Below, in pieces: positions 60,629-64,000 of a stretch of 64,000 nt of DNA. Under the pieces are notes generated by a model. It was given only the letters and a program-made list of their open reading frames with translations. It was not told the DNA's origin and did no database searches. The first letter of the stretch is position 1. Every line of letters starts with the position of its first letter. The position numbers and the translations under genes were made by a program. Source of the DNA: an uncultured Rothia sp. (GTDB lineage: Bacteria; Actinomycetota; Actinomycetes; Actinomycetales; Micrococcaceae). The DNA lies in the NCBI GenBank assembly GCA_946221065.1, contig CAMIIO010000007.1:1-64000 (forward strand), in the 5' to 3' direction.

Positions 60629-62647
60629 CTAGTTGTTGACCTTTCCAAAAATGTCGAGAACTTCCTGCGCGCTCTGAGCCTGTTCAAGCTGAGCCACGGA
60701 AGTCTTGTTGCTGAAAATCTTGGCAATTTTCTGCAAGAGTTCCAGGTGCTCGCCATCCGCACCGGCAATACCGATCACGAATGTTACGGGCTTACCCTTC
60801 CAATCTACCGGCTCGCTGTAGCGAGTAAAGCTCATAGCGGAAGTATAAATGGCAGATTTCGCTTCGTTCGTGCCGTGAGGAATGGCAAGGCCATTACCCA
60901 TAAAGGTAGACACAGATTCTTCACGCTGGTGCATTGCAGCCACATAGGAGGAATCTACGGCACCGGTAGATACGAGCAACTGACCAGCCTGCTCAATGGC
61001 GTGATCACGATCGGTTGCAGGAACATCGAGCTTAATGGATTCCGGAGCAAGAATGGTATTATCCGCGGTTGCAGCGGGAGCAGACGTAGCGGTATTCGCT
61101 TGCGCGGGAGCCGCATCTGCAACCGAACCTGCAACGCCAGAAGCAACAACTTCCTCACGGGTGATATCGGTAGTCGCGGCAGCACCGGTGCCCTCCTGCT
61201 GTTCCCGAATCATCTCAACGATTTCATCATAACGAGGCGAATTCATAAAGTTATCCACGGCTACGTGAATAGCGCTGGGGGTAGGTGTTGCGGCACGGTC
61301 GGCGAGGTCCTGGTGGGAGACGAGCAGATCGTACTCATCCTTGAGGTTATTAATAGCCGAGTTCACCACGGTGACCTTATTACCGTAACCGGCGTCTTTA
61401 ATCTTGTTACGCAGAACTGAGGCGCCCATTGCAGAGGATCCCATGCCGGCGTCACAAGCAAAAACAATCTTCTGAATTTCTTTATTGCTATCAGCAGCAG
61501 CAAAAGCACCTGCAACGGAAGATTTCTTGCCTTTCATCGCCTGCATCTTCTCGGCAGCAGCAGCAAGGTCTTCATCCTCTTGCTTGGAGAAGCGCAGAAT
61601 AGCTGAAGCTACCAGGAAGGATACAGCGGTTGCCGCCGTAACACCGAGTGCCATGCCGAGGTAACTATCGCGGGCAGTCATTGCACCAACGGCAAAGATT
61701 GAGCCGGGAGCTGCCGGACCTACCAAGCCAACGTGGAAAATACTTTCGACAAAAATACCCGACATACCACCGGCAATAGCAGCAATAATCAGAACGGGCT
61801 TCATCAAAATATAGGGGAAGTAAATCTCGTGAATACCACCAAGGAAGTGAATAATAGCTGCGCCGGGAGCTGTTGCGCGAGCAGTTCCGCGACCAAAGAG
61901 GCAATAAGCCAGCAAAATACCGAAACCAGGACCGGGGTTAGCCTCTAGCAGGTACAGCAAAGACTTACCCTGCTCAAGGCTCTGCTGAGCGGCAAGAGGA
62001 GTGAGCACGCCGTGGTTAATGGCGTTATTCAAGAAGAGAACCTTAGCCGGTTCAATCAAAATTGAGGTAAGCATGAGCAGGTTATGATCAACCAGCCAGT
62101 TCACTGCCATACCTGCAACATGCTGAATAAAGTTCATCACCGGAGTCAGCAAAAACATCGAAGCTACGGCGGCTATAGCAGCAAAAATACCGGCGGAGAA
62201 GTTATTGACCAGCATCTCGAAGCCGGGCTTAATCTTGCCATCCCACAAAGCATCAAGTTTTTTCATACACCATGCGGCCAGCGGTCCCATCACCATGGCA
62301 CCAAGGAACATAGGAGACTTGGAACCATCAGATCCAACAAATACTTCAGCAGAAGTACCCATGATGACGCCCATAGTAGCCGCGGCACCGACAACACCGC
62401 CACGGTGTTCGTAAATCAGCTTTCCACCCGTATACGCAATCAGAATGGGCAGGAGGAAGAACACCATGGGATCCACCATGGAAGCGATCTTTTCGTTCGG
62501 GAAAAATCCCTTGGGAATAAAGAGAGCGGTAATTAAGCCCCAGGCAATAAATGCACCAATATTGGGCATAATCATGCTGGAAAGGAATGTTCCCAGCTTT
62601 TGGACATGAACGCGAACTGAGGTGCGCTCAGCGGTGGTTTCAGACAT
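60629..62647 (-). CDS. mtlA: Mannitol PTS enzyme IICBA
   Basis: 672 residues from ATG 62647, which has AAAGGG 6 bases upstream; the frame extending to 62722 has no such site. IIC occupies about 12-360 (HVQKLGTFLSSMIMPNIGAF and GGIHEIYFPYILMKP), IIB about 395-485 with the phospho-cysteine in VFACDAGMGSSAMGASVL, a linker of about 60 Ala-rich residues, and IIA about 535-672 with the phospho-histidine in GLAIPHGTNEAK. All three domains are intact. It imports and phosphorylates mannitol. Confidence 0.97.
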   Translation of the reverse strand: MSETTAERTSVRVHVQKLGTFLSSMIMPNIGAFIAWGLITALFIPKGFFPNEKIASMVDPMVFFLLPILIAYTGGKLIYEHRGGVVGAAATMGVIMGTSAEVFVGSDGSKSPMFLGAMVMGPLAAWCMKKLDALWDGKIKPGFEMLVNNFSAGIFAAIAAVASMFLLTPVMNFIQHVAGMAVNWLVDHNLLMLTSILIEPAKVLFLNNAINHGVLTPLAAQQSLEQGKSLLYLLEANPGPGFGILLAYCLFGRGTARATAPGAAIIHFLGGIHEIYFPYILMKPVLIIAAIAGGMSGIFVESIFHVGLVGPAAPGSIFAVGAMTARDSYLGMALGVTAATAVSFLVASAILRFSKQEDEDLAAAAEKMQAMKGKKSSVAGAFAAADSNKEIQKIVFACDAGMGSSAMGASVLRNKIKDAGYGNKVTVVNSAINNLKDEYDLLVSHQDLADRAATPTPSAIHVAVDNFMNSPRYDEIVEMIREQQEGTGAAATTDITREEVVASGVAGSVADAAPAQANTATSAPAATADNTILAPESIKLDVPATDRDHAIEQAGQLLVSTGAVDSSYVAAMHQREESVSTFMGNGLAIPHGTNEAKSAIYTSAMSFTRYSEPVDWKGKPVTFVIGIAGADGEHLELLQKIAKIFSNKTSVAQLEQAQSAQEVLDIFGKVNN

Positions 62648-62688
62648 AGAAAACCCTTTGATACGTGATAGTGCGTTTGCATCCGTGA

Positions 62689-62701
62689 ACCTGCCGCAGG
62701 T
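62689..62701. promoter_or_regulatory. Short palindrome upstream of mtlA
   Basis: ACCTGC-C-GCAGGT, a perfect 13-base dyad 42 bases before the mtlA start. It could be an operator for a mannitol regulator, but no regulator gene lies in the window and the motif is short. Confidence 0.3.
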
Positions 62702-62832
62702 AATCATCAGCCTACATAGCACTTTTAGTCAAAAACACAAACTTTTATGTCACAAATTCTACACGCCTTCGTCACATATCTAGACAGATTTCCTCAAAAT
62801 CTCGTGTGTTACGCCACAGCATGAGAATGAAG

Positions 62833-62868
62833 AAGCGGGGGAAACCATAAAGTAAGTCTCCCCCGCTT
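62833..62868 (-). terminator. Terminator of glmM
   Basis: AAGCGGGGGA (62833-62842) and TCCCCCGCTT (62859-62868) form a 10-pair stem. On the minus strand it lies about 27 bases after the glmM stop and is followed by CTTCTTCATTC, a weak T-tract. Confidence 0.8.
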
Positions 62869-62894
62869 GCAAACGAGATATACAGATGGCAGGT

Positions 62895-64000
62895 CTAGAG
62901 CGCAAGCTCCTTCTCAACAACAGTAGCAAGATGCTCAGCCACCTGATCAGCTGTCTTCTGATCAGCGGCCTCAACCATCACACGCACCAGAGGCTCGGTT
63001 CCCGAGGCACGCAATAAGACGCGACCGGTATCTCCCAGCTGTTCCTCAGCCTCTACAACAGCTTGCTGAATCGGGTCCGAGGACTTTACGCCATCACGAT
63101 CAACGCCACGTACGTTAATAAGCTTCTGCGGAGTTGGCTGCATCCGGGAGGCAAGCTCACTCAGCGGCAAACCGGTGTGTGCCACCTCCGCGGCAAGATG
63201 TAAGCCCGTCAGCACGCCGTCACCGGTGGTCGCATAATCACTCATAATTACGTGACCGGACTGCTCTCCGCCCAGGTTATAACCGTTAACGTTCATCTCT
63301 TCCAGGACATAACGGTCACCCACGGAGGTGCGCTTCAAAGTAATACCCTGTTCTTTCAGGTACAGCTCCAAGCCCAACGAACTCATCACCGTAGCAACCA
63401 AGGTATTATCCTTCAGGGCTCCGGCGTCCTTCATGGCAACAGCAAGAATCGACATGATTTTGTCGCCATCTACCATATTGCCCTGCTCGTCCACAGCTAA
63501 GCAACGATCCGCATCGCCATCGTGAGCTATACCCACATCGGCACCGTGCTCCACAACAGCCTTCTGTAGCTTCTCAGGGTGCGTGGAGCCCACGCCGTCG
63601 TTGATGTTCACCCCGTCGGGTTCAGCAGCAACCACAATAACTTCAGCACCCAACATGCGGAACGCATCGGGTGAAACACCGGAAGCTGCACCGTTCGCGC
63701 AATCCAACACCACTTTTAGACCGTTGAGACGACGGTGATTAGGCATAGTGGACAGCAGATGAGTAACGTACCGATCTTCACCGTCTGTCAGCGGACGGAT
63801 ACGTCCCACCTCGCCACCAGTGGGTAGCCTAAAATCGCCTGCGCGATAGAGCTTCTCAATCGCATCTTCAAGCGCATCATCAAGCTTCTTGCCTCCACGC
63901 GCCAAGAACTTAATACCGTTATCCGGCGCAGGATTATGCGAGGCCGAGATCATCACGCCAAAATCCGCATCGGTTGCAGCCACCAAATATGCTGCGGCAG
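62895..64000 (-). CDS. glmM: Phosphoglucosamine mutase, 5' end outside the window
   Basis: The frame is open to the right edge (about 368 codons visible of about 450). The phosphoserine loop VMISASHNPAPDNGIKF, the metal-binding HDGDADRCLAVD and the phosphate-binding LLRASGTEPLVRVMVE are all seen. It converts glucosamine-6-phosphate to glucosamine-1-phosphate, the step after GlmS. The sequence at the edge (AAAYLVAATDADFG) continues upstream, so any start inside the window would be wrong. Confidence 0.97.
   Translation of the reverse strand, partial: AAAYLVAATDADFGVMISASHNPAPDNGIKFLARGGKKLDDALEDAIEKLYRAGDFRLPTGGEVGRIRPLTDGEDRYVTHLLSTMPNHRRLNGLKVVLDCANGAASGVSPDAFRMLGAEVIVVAAEPDGVNINDGVGSTHPEKLQKAVVEHGADVGIAHDGDADRCLAVDEQGNMVDGDKIMSILAVAMKDAGALKDNTLVATVMSSLGLELYLKEQGITLKRTSVGDRYVLEEMNVNGYNLGGEQSGHVIMSDYATTGDGVLTGLHLAAEVAHTGLPLSELASRMQPTPQKLINVRGVDRDGVKSSDPIQQAVVEAEEQLGDTGRVLLRASGTEPLVRVMVEAADQKTADQVAEHLATVVEKELAL

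Noticed and set aside
1..64000. Frequent GACGTC/CGACGTCG words as a possible genome-wide motif
   Set aside because: A rough count (about 18 sites) is close to chance for this length, and no consistent position relative to genes is seen.

Overview
The window looks like chromosome of a moderately GC-rich actinobacterium of the Micrococcaceae, most likely a Rothia (R. dentocariosa / R. aeria group). The genus call is an inference from gene content, not a database match. Supporting it are a mycothiol-type mshA, GuaB3 beside GuaB, a DUF3817 protein and SURF1 next to guaA, a CIRCE-controlled groES-groEL, and the actinobacterial run glmM / glmS / coaA / acpS / nnrD / alr / tsaE / tsaB / rimI / tsaD / THUMP-like methyltransferase / groES / groEL. 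No tRNA, rRNA, CRISPR array, transposase or phage gene was recognised.

Layout. The first ~600 bases are distinctly AT-rich and hold the start of an unrecognised gene that leaves the window on the left. From 0.7 to 19 kb lie housekeeping and envelope genes: ychF, an SMR exporter, rmuC, ispH, xseA-xseB, an AlaA-type aminotransferase with an OpuAC-like lipoprotein and a Nudix hydrolase, MscS, a LysR-like protein without HTH, a DedA-like protein, a CYTH protein, galU and 5-formyl-THF cyclo-ligase. A 1307-codon gene (18.4-22.3 kb) encodes a helicase-like protein with degraded ATPase motifs and an endonuclease-like C-terminus. From 22.4 to 30 kb is an alpha-glucoside island: a glucoside PTS permease gene broken by one in-frame TAG, its RpiR regulator, and divergent genes for an EEP-family hydrolase and two GH13 alpha-glucosidases. 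From 30 to 37 kb is purine nucleotide metabolism (guaA, guaB3, guaB) with SURF1. From 37 to 41.8 kb are an OatA-like acyltransferase and groEL/groES. From 42 to 48.8 kb are tRNA t6A synthesis (tsaB, tsaD, tsaE), rimI, alr, a methyltransferase and a YbdK-type ligase. From 49 to 52.8 kb are mshA, a co-directional conserved protein that is a candidate for the unassigned mycothiol phosphatase, and an orphan polyprenyl-phosphate sugar-1-phosphate transferase. From 52.8 to 64 kb are nnrD, acpS, glmS, coaA, a VanY-type peptidase, mscL, the mannitol PTS operon mtlA-mtlD and the 3' part of glmM.

How the genes connect. GlmS and GlmM supply amino sugars for peptidoglycan and mycothiol, Alr supplies D-alanine, and GalU with the sugar transferase serves surface polysaccharide. 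MtlA-MtlD and the glucoside cluster bring in carbohydrates. Gene ends are marked by strong hairpins. Two convergent gene ends (rmuC/ispH and VOC/guaA) share a long palindrome whose arms have co-varied, which is the most unusual non-coding structure seen. No complete unknown defence or mobile system was found. The best leads are the paired palindromes, the mshA-linked protein, the pseudo-helicase and the nonsense-interrupted PTS gene.
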